A stretch of 41,013 bases of DNA from JAHCIE01 sp034431435. GTDB lineage: Bacteria; Chloroflexota; Anaerolineae; Epilineales; JAHCIE01. The position numbers and the translations under genes are program-made. The stretch is from assembly GCA_034431435.1 (NCBI GenBank), contig DAOUDG010000021.1, forward strand, positions 1 to 41,013, read 5' to 3'. This document shows, one piece after another, positions 7,999 to 16,770 of the stretch. Positions within the stretch are counted from its first letter, which is position 1. Each line of letters starts with the position of its first letter. The notes beneath the pieces are model-generated. The model was not told the DNA's origin, did not search any database, and saw nothing but the letters and a program-made list of their open reading frames with translations.

Positions 7999-9381
7999 GT
8001 GAGCCAATCGCGGCTGGGCGAGTCCGCTACTGATGCGGAAACGGCAGGCAGCCTGTCGCTGCGCGGTCAGGCGGCGGTGCTGGCGGGTAAGGCGGCGGCG
8101 AGCGCGATTCGCACCCTGGGGCGCGGCGCGGCGACGACCATGCCGGGCCAGGTGGCCCTCCGGCTCGATACGAACCTGCTGGCTGACCTCGCGGCGCAGT
8201 TGCGCTACGGCGTGATTCTCATTGCCGGGACCAACGGCAAGACAACGACCACCAAGATGCTGGCGCAACTGCTGGAGCAGCAAGGCTACAGCCTCATCAC
8301 CAATGCCAGCGGCGCCAACCTGGTCAGCGGCCTGACGGCCATCCTGCTGCAGAGCACCGATTGGCGGGGGCAGGTGCACGCTGACTTTGGCCTGTTCGAG
8401 GTGGACGAGGCGACCCTGCCGCACGTCCTGCGCGCGGTGCAGCCACGCGCCCTCGTGCTGCTGAATCTGTTCCGCGACCAGCTCGACCGCTACGGCGAGG
8501 TGAACATGGTGGCCGACCTGTGGCGCACCGCTATCTCGCCGCTGCCACCGGAGACTCTGCTCGTCGTCAATGCCGACGACCCGACCGTAGCTGCCCTGGG
8601 GCTGGGGGTTCCCGCGCGGACGTTCTATTTCGGCCTCGGCGACCCGCGCCTGTTCAACGACGAGATCGAGCACACGGCAGACTCGATCTACTGCCCGGCG
8701 TGTGACGTGCGCCTGCACTTCGACGGTATCTACTACTCGCATCTGGGGGTGTGGCGCTGCCTCAACTGCGGCTTGACCGAGCCGCCCCTCGACCTGGACA
8801 GCCGAGGCAAGCAGTTTCCCTTGCCGGGTCTCTACAATCGCTACAACACCCTGGCCGCGCTGGCGACGGCGCGCGCGCTGGGAGTGGCGGGGCCGAACCC
8901 CGATGCCGCCCTGCGTGGTTTCCGCCCCGCGTTCGGCCGCCTCGAAGAGCTGACGATCGCGGGGCCAGATGGGCGACCGCACAAGGCGCGCATGGTGCTG
9001 GCCAAGAACCCCACGGGCTTCAACCAGAGCCTGCGCCTGCTCAGCGAGTTCCCCGGCCAGAAGGTCGTGGTGCTGGCGCTCAATGATTTGACACCCGACG
9101 GAACTGATGTATCCTGGATTTGGGACATCGACTTCGAGCACCTGGTGGGGCAGGCGAGCGCGCTGGTGGTGACGGGCATTCGCGCCTATGACATGGCCGT
9201 GCGGGTCAAGCACGCTGGCTGGGACGAGGCGCGCGCGCCCATGTTCGTCACCGAGGACCTGGCGCAGGCCATCGGCCGGGCGGTCGAGGCGCAGGGGCCA
9301 AACCAGGAACTGTTCATTCTGCCGACCTACTCGGCCATGCTCGATATCCGCGGCCTGATTCGCGGCGAGAGAATCCTATAG
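7999..9381 (+). CDS. murT: Lipid II isoglutaminyl synthase, MurT subunit
   Basis: 460 residues, GTG start at 7999 with AAGGAG 5 bases upstream. With GatD it amidates the D-Glu of lipid II stem peptides to D-isoglutamine in the cytoplasm, using ATP and glutamine. It carries the Mur-ligase central domain with P-loop GTNGKTTTTK (77-86), the EVDEATL motif, the family zinc ribbon with Cys pairs at 232/235 and 254/257, and a C-terminal DUF1727 part (HKARMVLAKNPTGFNQSL, then LNDLTPDGTDVSWIWD). It lacks the N-terminal substrate domain of ordinary Mur ligases, as expected for MurT. gatD follows 34 bases downstream. Confidence 0.94.
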   Translation: MSQSRLGESATDAETAGSLSLRGQAAVLAGKAAASAIRTLGRGAATTMPGQVALRLDTNLLADLAAQLRYGVILIAGTNGKTTTTKMLAQLLEQQGYSLITNASGANLVSGLTAILLQSTDWRGQVHADFGLFEVDEATLPHVLRAVQPRALVLLNLFRDQLDRYGEVNMVADLWRTAISPLPPETLLVVNADDPTVAALGLGVPARTFYFGLGDPRLFNDEIEHTADSIYCPACDVRLHFDGIYYSHLGVWRCLNCGLTEPPLDLDSRGKQFPLPGLYNRYNTLAALATARALGVAGPNPDAALRGFRPAFGRLEELTIAGPDGRPHKARMVLAKNPTGFNQSLRLLSEFPGQKVVVLALNDLTPDGTDVSWIWDIDFEHLVGQASALVVTGIRAYDMAVRVKHAGWDEARAPMFVTEDLAQAIGRAVEAQGPNQELFILPTYSAMLDIRGLIRGERIL

Positions 9382-9415
9382 CGGGCGCGAAGTCGCCCAC
9401 GGTAAGGACTTGTTC

Positions 9416-10282
9416 ATGCGACGCTTGACCATCGGCTGGCTCTATCCGCGCCTGATGGGAACCTACGGTGACCGGGGGAACATCACCACTCTGGTCAACC
9501 GTGCCCGCTGGCGGGGTATCCAGGTCGAAGTACAGCAGATCGAGTTGGGGACATCGGAGCGCGCCATCAGCGGCTGCCATTTGCTGTTCATGGGCGGCGC
9601 GCAGGACCGCGAGCAGAAGATCGCGGCTGTCGACCTGCGCCTGCGCAAAGGGCCTGCCCTGCGCGCTGCCGTCGCCGACGGCGTGCCCGCCCTGTTCGTA
9701 TGCGCCGCCTACCAGTTCATGGGGCACTACTACCGCCCCGCCGAGGGGCCAGACCTCAAGGGCGTCGGCCTGTTCGATCTCGTGACCCATCATCCGGGTG
9801 TCCACGTGCCGCGCTGCATCGGCAACATTGCCCTCGAGCTGTCCCCCGGCCTCGCTGCCTGGGAGATGCCGACCCTGGTCGGCTTCGAGAACCACGGCGG
9901 CCGCACCTACCTGGGCAGCAAGTCATCCCCCCTGGGGTCTGTCCTCGCTGGCTATGGCAACAATGGTGTGGACCGCACCGAGGGCGCGGTGGTCAACAAT
10001 GCCTATGGCTGCTATCTCCACGGCCCGGTGCTGCCCAAGAATCCCCACTTCGCCGACCACCTGCTGCGCCTGGCGCTGGCCCATAGCGCGCAGGAGGCCA
10101 GCCTGGCTCCTCTCGACGACGAGCTAGAGTGGCAGGCGCATGCCGCCGCCCTGCGGCGGGCTGGCGTTCGCGAGCCGCAGCCGACCGCCGAGCCGGAGGT
10201 GGAGCCGCGTCGTGGCCTGGCCGACATTCTGCCCTGGCCCGGCCGCCCGCGCGAACACGGGCGGGGCAAGGTGGCGAGCTAG
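9416..10282 (+). CDS. gatD: Lipid II isoglutaminyl synthase, GatD glutamine amidotransferase subunit
   Basis: 288 residues. I chose ATG 9416 because AAGGA (9404-9408) is at proper distance from it; the in-frame TTG two codons earlier is too close. It is a class I glutamine amidotransferase-like domain that releases ammonia for MurT. The nucleophile is C96 in LFVCAAYQFMG, and the catalytic His is in GCYLHGPVLPKNP. The YGDRGNITTL opening is typical of GatD. The C-terminal ~45 residues (after ~240) are Pro/Arg-rich and longer than in the staphylococcal protein. Confidence 0.93.
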   Translation: MRRLTIGWLYPRLMGTYGDRGNITTLVNRARWRGIQVEVQQIELGTSERAISGCHLLFMGGAQDREQKIAAVDLRLRKGPALRAAVADGVPALFVCAAYQFMGHYYRPAEGPDLKGVGLFDLVTHHPGVHVPRCIGNIALELSPGLAAWEMPTLVGFENHGGRTYLGSKSSPLGSVLAGYGNNGVDRTEGAVVNNAYGCYLHGPVLPKNPHFADHLLRLALAHSAQEASLAPLDDELEWQAHAAALRRAGVREPQPTAEPEVEPRRGLADILPWPGRPREHGRGKVAS

Positions 10283-10330
10283 CGCCGCTCCCGGCCCCGG
10301 CCCTGCCTCGCATTCCAGGAGCGCCTCGCC

Positions 10331-10873
10331 ATGTCGTCCACGAAACCCAAGCCTGTTCAGTCGCTGCTGCTGGCGAGTCGCTATATCATCCTGTTCGCCA
10401 TCATCGGCTCGTTCATTGGCGCGGTGGCGGTGCAGGTGTATGGCTTCTGGCTGGCGGTGGGGCTGGTCTTTACAATGGTGAAGACGGGCGTGGCCATCGA
10501 CGTCGAGTCCGCGAAATCTATCTCTGTGACGTTTGTCGTTCTTATCGACTTCTTCCTGATCGGCGTCCTCCTGTATATCTTCTCGGTGGGGCTGTATCAA
10601 CTGTTCATCGCGCCAGATGCTGAATTGCGCGGTGTCGCCTCGGTGCATAGCCTGGAACATCTGAAGGAGAAGCTGGTCGTCACCATCTCGGTGCTTCTCC
10701 TGGCGAGCTTTGCCGTCCTGGTAGTGGACTGGCATGGAGGCTGGGATATCCTCGCCGTAGGGGCGGGGATCGGCCTGGTGTTGCTGGCGCTGGCGGCGCT
10801 GCGCTTTGTCGGCTTCTGGCGCGAGGAGCATCTACCACACCACGCGGACCACGACCGGGCGGCTGAGGACTAG
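10331..10873 (+). CDS. YqhA / UPF0114 family membrane protein
   Basis: 180 residues from ATG 10331, with AGGAG 8 bases upstream. There are four hydrophobic segments (about 17-40, 42-55, 68-90 and 112-160). The family signature is present: LIDFFLIGVLLYIFSVGLYQ followed by LFIAP, then VHSLEHLKEKLVVTISVLL. UPF0114 proteins are inner-membrane proteins of unknown function. It lies 48 bases after gatD on the same strand and may be co-transcribed, but a role in peptidoglycan amidation is not implied by the family. The tail is His/Asp-rich (HHADHDRAAED). Confidence 0.8.
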   Translation: MSSTKPKPVQSLLLASRYIILFAIIGSFIGAVAVQVYGFWLAVGLVFTMVKTGVAIDVESAKSISVTFVVLIDFFLIGVLLYIFSVGLYQLFIAPDAELRGVASVHSLEHLKEKLVVTISVLLLASFAVLVVDWHGGWDILAVGAGIGLVLLALAALRFVGFWREEHLPHHADHDRAAED

Positions 10874-10944
10874 CCGCGCCCAGAAAGGTGAGGTCAGGCC
10901 AACGTCGCGGAAGATGGCCTGAGCCTCGGCTAGTGCGACACTAC

Positions 10945-11235
10945 CTAGCCGGCGATGGTGTAGAACTCGCGGCGCCCACCCTCCACCAGCGGTACCATAC
11001 GCTCGAACCAGGCGGCGAAACGAGGGTCGCTGAGGATGGCCTGGGCATCGGCTTCCCACGCGCTGAAGCTTTCGTACTCGGTCTCGCTGACCACGGTGAA
11101 GAACTGCCCGCTCAGGTCGGTCATGATGCGGCCCCGCTGGGCGTAGGGCCACGCGTCTCGGACCTCCTTGAGTAGCTGGACGAGTTCATCACCCTTGCCG
11201 TACTTCGCCTGGAAGACCCCACGAACGAGAATCAT
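10945..11235 (-). CDS. Small dimeric alpha-beta barrel (NIPSNAP/ABM-like) protein
   Basis: 96 residues. ATG 11235 was chosen because GGAGG lies 6 bases upstream; the frame stays open for another 55 codons without a good start. The pattern MILVRGVFQAKYGKGDELVQLL, WPYAQRGRIMTDLSG and a final FYTIAG is that of a ferredoxin-like fold that dimerises, as in NIPSNAP and antibiotic-biosynthesis monooxygenase proteins. No cofactor motif is expected. It is the second gene of a two-gene minus-strand operon with the YdhR-like gene 59 bases upstream. The substrate is unknown. Confidence 0.7.
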   Translation of the reverse strand: MILVRGVFQAKYGKGDELVQLLKEVRDAWPYAQRGRIMTDLSGQFFTVVSETEYESFSAWEADAQAILSDPRFAAWFERMVPLVEGGRREFYTIAG

Positions 11236-11294
11236 AATATTCCTCCCTGAATCTGGCGGCGCGGGTCTTGAGGTGGTCCGGCTGCCTGCCGAGG

Positions 11295-11630
11295 TCAGTG
11301 CGCCATCTCGTAGCGCTCGCCGACTGGAGCATGGGTGACGGCGGACGCCTCGGCCAGATAGTCGAAGCCCTTGACGCTCAGGTCGGTCCACAGCGGCCAT
11401 TCCCGCAATTGGGCCACGATGGGGCCGTCGACGTACGCCTGGAAGCTGGCTTCATCGGCGAACAGATAGATGCCGCCGGCTTCGCCGCGCGCGCGGTCGA
11501 TGAGCCAGATCTTCCACAGCAGCCCCGGCAGGGTGGCAAAGAACTGAGCATCCTCCGGACGGGCATGTTGCTCGAACTCCTCCACTGGAACGACCAGTCG
11601 CCCAACAATCTGTAGAATCTTCTGGGACAT
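11295..11630 (-). CDS. YdhR-like putative mono-oxygenase
   Basis: 111 residues from ATG 11630, GGGAGATG upstream. The central part, PGLLWKIWLIDRARGEAGGI then YLFADEASFQAYVDG, matches the YdhR family, whose E. coli member has PGFLWKVWTES....EAGGIYLF. YdhR is a dimeric alpha-beta barrel proposed to be a mono-oxygenase; its reaction is not established. The gene is divergent from the HTH/NB-ARC regulator 191 bases away, which suggests it is that regulator's target. A 10-bp hairpin sits in its mRNA leader. Confidence 0.8.
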   Translation of the reverse strand: MSQKILQIVGRLVVPVEEFEQHARPEDAQFFATLPGLLWKIWLIDRARGEAGGIYLFADEASFQAYVDGPIVAQLREWPLWTDLSVKGFDYLAEASAVTHAPVGERYEMAH

Positions 11631-11652
11631 GGCGTCATCTCCCTGGTTGGCT

Positions 11653-11680
11653 GGTCGGCGCGGCGGCTGTCGCGCCGACC
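11653..11680 (-). promoter_or_regulatory. Leader hairpin upstream of the YdhR-like gene
   Basis: A perfect 10-bp inverted repeat, GGTCGGCGCG (11653-11662) and CGCGCCGACC (11671-11680), with an 8-base loop ends 22 bases before the YdhR-like start codon. There is no T run, so a translational or protein-binding role is more likely than termination (inference). Confidence 0.5.
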
Positions 11681-11684
11681 GCGG

Positions 11685-11714
11685 TTGACATTGCTTCTCA
11701 TTCTACGTTACAAT
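11685..11714 (+). promoter_or_regulatory. Promoter of the HTH/NB-ARC/TPR regulator
   Basis: -35 TTGACA (11685-11690, perfect), an 18-base spacer and -10 TACAAT (11709-11714, 5 of 6). The predicted start is near 11721, 100 bases before the ATG. Confidence 0.65.
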
Positions 11715-11726
11715 GAAAATGGGGGG

Positions 11727-11743
11727 GTATCGCTTTGCGATAC
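11727..11743. promoter_or_regulatory. Operator-like palindrome
   Basis: GTATCGC (11727-11733) and GCGATAC (11737-11743) form a perfect 7-bp dyad with a 3-base centre, immediately downstream of the predicted transcription start of the regulator. It is a plausible autoregulatory binding site for its XRE-type HTH. Confidence 0.5.
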
Positions 11744-11821
11744 AGGATGTCACTGACCGCCACTCGCACCTGTGACAGCGGCCCTGAACGCGTGGGGGAT
11801 TTGGCTCTGATGTGACCAGAA

Positions 11822-14275
11822 ATGGACGCCACAGATTCCTTCGGCTATTGGGTGCGACGGCAGCGCAAGGCTCTGGACCTGACGCAGGCCGAACTGGCTC
11901 GCCGGGTGGGCTGCGCGGCGGTGACACTGCGCAAGATCGAGGCGGATGAGCGGCGCCCATCGCGCCCGATGGCGGAGCGACTTGCCAATTGCCTGGGCCT
12001 GCCGCCTGCGGACAGCGCGCGCTTCGTCGCCATCGCCGTCGGGGATCAGGCCGCAGTCGCGCTGCCCCTGCCGTCCAGGCTCGCGGTGCGCCGAATGCCA
12101 GGCAACCTGCCAGCGCCGCCGACGGCGCTGGTCGGCCGCGAGGCGGAGATAGCAGCCATCATCGATGGCCTGAGCCATCACAAGATGCGGCTGCTGACCC
12201 TGACGGGGCCGATGGGCGTAGGAAAGAGTCGCCTGGCCGTGGCGGTCGGTCACCAGCTGCTGACCGAGTATCAGCAGGGCGTATACGTGGTGGCGCTGGC
12301 TACGATTGCTGACCCCGGCCTGGTTCCAACAGCGACAGCCAACGCGCTGGGTGTTCGGGAGAGACGCAGCCAGGGCCTGGCGCAGACCGTAGCCAACTTC
12401 CTGGTGAACCGGCGCGTGCTGCTAATCCTCGATAATTTCGAGCACCTGCTGCCCGCTGCGCCCTTCGTATCCACCCTCCTTGCCGCGTGCTCTGGGCTGG
12501 ATGTCTTGGTGACAAGCCAGTCTCGCCTGCATCTGTACGGCGAACATGAGATCGGAGTGGCCCCTCTGGCGGTTCCCGAAATCGCGGACGTCCAGGGGGC
12601 CGCTGAGACACCTGCCGTGCAGCTGTTTTGCCAGTGCGCCCAGGCGGCGCGGGCCGACTTTCGCCTGACACCGGCCCTGACGCCGGTGGTGGCCGAGATT
12701 TGTCGTCGTCTGGACGGCCTGCCGCTGGCTATAGAGCTGGCTGCTGCGCGCATCAAGCTCTTCTCCGCCCAGGAATTGCTACGGCGGATGGAACAGCGGC
12801 TACTGCTGCTGAGCCAGGGCGCGCTGGATGTACCCCCCCGCCGTCAGAGTCTGGAACATGCGATTGCCTGGAGCTATGGGCTGCTGACTCCCACCCAGAG
12901 TGCCCTGCTTGCCCGGCTCGCCGTCTTTGCCGGTGGTTTCAGCCTGGCTGCCGCTGAGGCCGTGTGCGCCTTGCCCATCGACGCGGCGGCGGTCTTGCCT
13001 GAGTCGTCAGCCTCGCTCGGCTTGTCAGAGTCGGCGCTGGGTGTCGCCGCGTTGTTGGATCACAACCTCCTGGTACGCCAGGCCGCGAGCGACGGCGCAG
13101 AGGCGGGCGGCGAGCGCTGCCCCCGTTGCCCGACACGACAGGTGCGCGAGGTCATCGCGACCGAGCCGCGCTTCAGTATGCTGTCCATCATTCGCGAGTA
13201 TGCTCTCGATCGGCTGGACGAATCCGGCGACAGGCCGGCTATTGAGCAGCGGCATGCGGCCTACTTTGCCGCCTGGGCGGCCGAAGCGGTGGCGCACCTT
13301 CAGGGGTCAGACCAGGCTATCTGGTTGGCGCGTCTTGAGCGAGACGCCGACAATTTACGCGCGGCGCTTCAGTACTTGCTGTCTACTGCTCAGATCGAAA
13401 TGGCAGCCGAGTTGGCTTGCGCGCTCGGCATTCTCTGGCAGCGTCGTGGCCGCTACAGTGAGGGGCGCGACTGGCTGGTGCGGGTCCTGGCGCAGATGCG
13501 GGGTGTCTCCGTACCGGAGGCCTTGCGTGCCCGTACCCTGCAAACGGCGGCCATGCTGGCCTACCGTCAGGGGAACTGGCAGGTGGCTCGCGACGAGTTG
13601 CAGGCGAGCCTGTCGCTGTACCAGGCGGTTGCGGATGAGCCGGGCATGGCGAGGGTGCTATTCGATCTGGGCTGGATCGCCCTGGATGAGGGCCAGTGGG
13701 AAGTGGCGGCCCGCCTGAACCAGGACAGCCTGGCCCTGGCACGCACGGCACGCGACCCGCAGGCCGCCTACCGGGCGCTGACGAACCTGGGCTGGGCGCG
13801 GTTGTGCCAGGGGACTCGCGATGCGGCGGCGGCTCTCTTTCGCGAGGCCTATGATCAGGCTGCCCGGCTACAGCACGTGCGGGGAGTGGCTGTCTCGCTG
13901 GTCAACCTGGGCTGGATCGCCCTGGCTGAGGGTGAACTGGCCGAGGCTGACCGCCTGGCGCGCCAGAGTGTCCAACTGTGCCACCTGCTGGAAGAACGCG
14001 AGGTTCTGGCGGAGGGGCTGGAGATCCTGGCGGCCACTGCCCTGGCAGCCGGGGAGACGTGGCGCGCGGCCAGGTTGAGCGGCGGGGCAGAGGGCCTTTG
14101 GGAGGCGCTGCACGTTACCCGCCCGCCGGTTCAGCAGGCAGAAGCGCCCTACGCTCAGGCCCTGGCCCCGCTGCGTGGCCTGTCAGAGGCTACCGATCTG
14201 GCGGCGGCCTGGGATGGTGGCCGCGCCATGAGCATGGATGGCCTGGTGGCGCTGGCGCTGCGTTGTCGGGAATAG
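11822..14275 (+). CDS. XRE-type HTH / NB-ARC ATPase / TPR transcriptional regulator
   Basis: 817 residues, ATG 11822 with only a weak Shine-Dalgarno. Domains in order: an XRE helix-turn-helix (about 6-62, LDLTQAELARRVGCAAVTLR and ERRPSRPMAERLANCLGL); an NB-ARC/AAA-like ATPase with Walker A GPMGVGKS (about 129-136) and Walker B-like VLLILDNFEHLL; a winged-helix-like region with SLEHAIAWSYGLL; then TPR-type repeats from ~500 to the end, with the recurring LFDLGWIALDEGQWEVA, LTNLGWARLCQGTRDAA and LVNLGWIALAEGELAEA. This is the architecture of large signal-sensing regulators common in Chloroflexota and actinobacteria. The ligand is unknown. It is divergent from the two small barrel genes, its likely targets. 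Confidence 0.85.
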   Translation: MDATDSFGYWVRRQRKALDLTQAELARRVGCAAVTLRKIEADERRPSRPMAERLANCLGLPPADSARFVAIAVGDQAAVALPLPSRLAVRRMPGNLPAPPTALVGREAEIAAIIDGLSHHKMRLLTLTGPMGVGKSRLAVAVGHQLLTEYQQGVYVVALATIADPGLVPTATANALGVRERRSQGLAQTVANFLVNRRVLLILDNFEHLLPAAPFVSTLLAACSGLDVLVTSQSRLHLYGEHEIGVAPLAVPEIADVQGAAETPAVQLFCQCAQAARADFRLTPALTPVVAEICRRLDGLPLAIELAAARIKLFSAQELLRRMEQRLLLLSQGALDVPPRRQSLEHAIAWSYGLLTPTQSALLARLAVFAGGFSLAAAEAVCALPIDAAAVLPESSASLGLSESALGVAALLDHNLLVRQAASDGAEAGGERCPRCPTRQVREVIATEPRFSMLSIIREYALDRLDESGDRPAIEQRHAAYFAAWAAEAVAHLQGSDQAIWLARLERDADNLRAALQYLLSTAQIEMAAELACALGILWQRRGRYSEGRDWLVRVLAQMRGVSVPEALRARTLQTAAMLAYRQGNWQVARDELQASLSLYQAVADEPGMARVLFDLGWIALDEGQWEVAARLNQDSLALARTARDPQAAYRALTNLGWARLCQGTRDAAAALFREAYDQAARLQHVRGVAVSLVNLGWIALAEGELAEADRLARQSVQLCHLLEEREVLAEGLEILAATALAAGETWRAARLSGGAEGLWEALHVTRPPVQQAEAPYAQALAPLRGLSEATDLAAAWDGGRAMSMDGLVALALRCRE

Positions 14276-14435
14276 GTGACCCCCAGGGGCGCGCCGATGT
14301 CGGCGGCGACGGACCGCTTGCGCAGGCACGCTGCCCATATTCCTGGTGGGCCGTGGGGCGTAGACGCCATGCCGGTTGGCCCGGAGGGTCGCCCTGCTTG
14401 TGCTGTTCATCCTGTCTGGTCACCTGGAGGTGGGC

Positions 14436-15617
14436 GTGGCGGTTGATGGGGTGGACGAGCGGGGGCGGCTGCGCGAGGTGACGGCGGTTTTCCTCAAGTT
14501 GGGAACGATTGCCTTTGGCGGTCCGGCGGCGCACATCGCCATGATGCGTGATGAGGTGGTCAACCGCCGCGGCTGGGTGACGGAAGGCTACTTCCTCGAC
14601 CTGTTGGGCGCATCCAACATCATCCCTGGCCCCAACTCTACCGAGATGACCATCCATCTTGGCTACCAGCGGGCCGGCCGTCAGGGGCTGGTGGTGGCGG
14701 GCGTGGCGTTCATCCTGCCGGCCTTCCTGATCGTGCTGGCCATCGCCGCGCTGTACGTCCGCTATGGCACGCTGCCCGAAGCCCAGTGGCTGCTATACGG
14801 CATCAAGCCTGCCATCCTAGCCGTCGTGGTGCAGGCGCTGTGGAAGTTGGGCAAGACGGCGGTGCGCGGACCGCTGACGGCGGCGGTTGGGATTGCCGCG
14901 CTGGCCGCCTACTTCCTGCGCGTGAACGAGCTGCTCATCCTGGCGGTGGGCGCGCTGGCGTTGCTGGTCGCGCGGAGCATCGCGGCGGGGCGGGCCGCGA
15001 TGTGGCTGAAGGGGGTGGCGTGGGCAGGCCCCGGCGCGCCCTCGCTGTGGCAGGCGGCGGTCATGCTGGCCCAGGCGGCCGCGCCGCCAACGCCCGCCGA
15101 CCTGTTCTGGACGTTCCTGCGCATCGGCTCGGTGCTGTACGGCAGCGGCTACGTGCTGCTGGCGTTCATGTACTCGGACTTCGTGGTGAAGACGGGCTGG
15201 CTCACCCAGCAGCAATTGCTGGATGCGATCGCGGTGGGACAGTTCACGCCGGGGCCGGTGTTCACCACGGCGACGTTTGTCGGCTACATCATGGCGGGCT
15301 GGCAGGGCGCGGTTGCGGCGACGGTGGGTATCTTCCTGCCGGCCTTCTTCTTCGTGTGGCTGACCCACCCCTACGTGGCGCGGGTGCGCTCGTCGACGTG
15401 GGCCGCGCCGCTCCTGGACGGGGTCAACGTGGCGTCGCTGGCGCTCATGGCGGGGGTGACCTGGCGGTTGGGGCAGGCGGCGGTGATCGACTGGTTCACC
15501 ATCATCATCGCCGCCGTGGCGACCGTCGCGCTGCTGCGCTATCGCGTCAACTCTGCCTGGCTCGTTCTCGGCGGTGGCCTGGCTGGCCTGGCCTATCGTT
15601 ACGTCATGGGCGGGTAG
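14436..15617 (+). CDS. Full-length CHR-family (chromate-type) transporter
   Basis: 393 residues. I chose GTG 14436 because GGAGG lies 5 bases upstream; the frame is open 20 codons further but without a good start. Two CHR domains are fused: the first (about 10-185) has FLKLGTIAFGGPAAHIAMM and SNIIPGPNSTEM, the second (about 220-390) has FLRIGSVLYGSGYVL and QFTPGPVFTTATFVGY. About ten to twelve hydrophobic segments are visible. CHR proteins are named for chromate efflux, but the natural substrate of most members is unproven. It is convergent with aroB, 20 bases away. Confidence 0.88.
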   Translation: MAVDGVDERGRLREVTAVFLKLGTIAFGGPAAHIAMMRDEVVNRRGWVTEGYFLDLLGASNIIPGPNSTEMTIHLGYQRAGRQGLVVAGVAFILPAFLIVLAIAALYVRYGTLPEAQWLLYGIKPAILAVVVQALWKLGKTAVRGPLTAAVGIAALAAYFLRVNELLILAVGALALLVARSIAAGRAAMWLKGVAWAGPGAPSLWQAAVMLAQAAAPPTPADLFWTFLRIGSVLYGSGYVLLAFMYSDFVVKTGWLTQQQLLDAIAVGQFTPGPVFTTATFVGYIMAGWQGAVAATVGIFLPAFFFVWLTHPYVARVRSSTWAAPLLDGVNVASLALMAGVTWRLGQAAVIDWFTIIIAAVATVALLRYRVNSAWLVLGGGLAGLAYRYVMGG

Positions 15618-15637
15618 GCTGCGTACTCAGGCGCAGG

Positions 15638-16720
15638 CTAGACCAGCAATACTGCCGCCAGCGCTTCGCGCACCGCAGCCTCCGGCGCGTCGTTGACAAT
15701 GACCACGTCGCCAACGTCACGGGCGACGATGAAGCGCAGCTTGCCGCCGGCTTTCTTCTTGTCCATGAACATCGCCGCGTATACGGCGTCGGAGTCGAGG
15801 CCGGTGGCGGCGGTGGGCAGGTCGAGGCGGGTCAGGAGGGCGCGCAGCCGGTCTTCGAGGCTGGTGGCCGTGATGCCCAGCCGTGCGCCGAGGCGGGCGG
15901 CAGCGACCAGGCCGATGGCGACGCACTCGCCGTGGCGCAGGCCGTAGCCGCTGATGGTCTCGATGGCGTGGCCGAAGGTGTGGCCCAGGTTGAGGACGGC
16001 GCGGCGGCCGCGCTCGTAGGGGTCTTCCTCGACGGCGCGCTGCTTGACGGCGACCGCCCGCCCGATGGACCACGCCAGCGGCTCAGGGCCGTCCTTCTCC
16101 AGGCGCTCGAACAATTCGCGGTCGTCGATGAGGCCCGCCTTGACCACCTCGGCCAGCCCGGCGGCTACCTCGGCACGGGGCAGGGTGGCGAGGGTGTCCA
16201 GGTCGGCCAGGACGAGGCGCGGCGTCTTGAACGCGCCGACGAGGTTCTTGCCCTGGGGCAGGTCGACGCCCACTTTACCGCCCACCGAGGCATCTACCAT
16301 GCTGAGCAGGGTAGTTGGGGCCTGGACGAAGGCGACGCCGCGCAGGTAGGTGGCGGCGACAAAGCCGACCAGGTCGCCGATGACGCCGCCACCCAGGGCG
16401 ACAACTACCGCGTCGCGGCCAAGCCCGGCGTCGAGTAGCGCGTCGTAGGCCAGGCGCACGGTCTGGAGGGTCTTGTAGGCCTCGCCGCTGGGCAGGGTGA
16501 CGCGGTGGACGGGCAGGCCCGTGGCGGCAATGCTGGCCTCGGCGCGGGCGGCGTGGTGGGCGGCGACGACGGTGTCGGTGACGAGGGCGACAGGGGCGGT
16601 CAGACCGCGCTCGACCAGGGCTCTGCCGAGGGTGGCTAGCAGGCCGGGGCCGATCAGGACGTCATAGTCGCCGTCGGGGGCGTGGATGGTCAGATTCTGG
16701 GCGCTGGCGAGGTGGGTCAT
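15638..16720 (-). CDS. aroB: 3-dehydroquinate synthase
   Basis: 360 residues from ATG 16720. It catalyses the second shikimate-pathway step, DAHP to 3-dehydroquinate, with NAD and a divalent metal. Landmarks: VVALGGGVIGDLVGFVAATY, then QAPTTLLSMVDASVGGKVGV with the DLPQGKNLVGAF lid, GLAEVVKAGLI, and the metal-binding His in LNLGHTFGHAIE. The length and motifs are complete. It stands apart from the main aro operon and has its own promoter with an extended -10. It is divergent from an aldo/keto reductase and convergent with a CHR transporter. Confidence 0.96.
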   Translation of the reverse strand: MTHLASAQNLTIHAPDGDYDVLIGPGLLATLGRALVERGLTAPVALVTDTVVAAHHAARAEASIAATGLPVHRVTLPSGEAYKTLQTVRLAYDALLDAGLGRDAVVVALGGGVIGDLVGFVAATYLRGVAFVQAPTTLLSMVDASVGGKVGVDLPQGKNLVGAFKTPRLVLADLDTLATLPRAEVAAGLAEVVKAGLIDDRELFERLEKDGPEPLAWSIGRAVAVKQRAVEEDPYERGRRAVLNLGHTFGHAIETISGYGLRHGECVAIGLVAAARLGARLGITATSLEDRLRALLTRLDLPTAATGLDSDAVYAAMFMDKKKAGGKLRFIVARDVGDVVIVNDAPEAAVREALAAVLLV

Positions 16721-16734
16721 GGTATACTCAAGGT

Positions 16735-16758
16735 GGGCATGGATGCCCGATTATAGCA
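16735..16758 (-). promoter_or_regulatory. aroB promoter with overlapping dyad
   Basis: On the minus strand an extended -10, TGCTATAAT (16758-16750), faces aroB; the -35 is weak. GGGCAT (16735-16740) and ATGCCC (16743-16748) form a 6-bp dyad over the predicted start site, a possible operator in the 50-base divergent region. Confidence 0.5.
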
Positions 16759-16770
16759 CAAGGAGAGCAT

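Noticed and set aside
14786..16438. 550-codon plus-strand ORF across the CHR transporter and aroB.
   Set aside because: It crosses two convergent genes out of frame and shows no domain.
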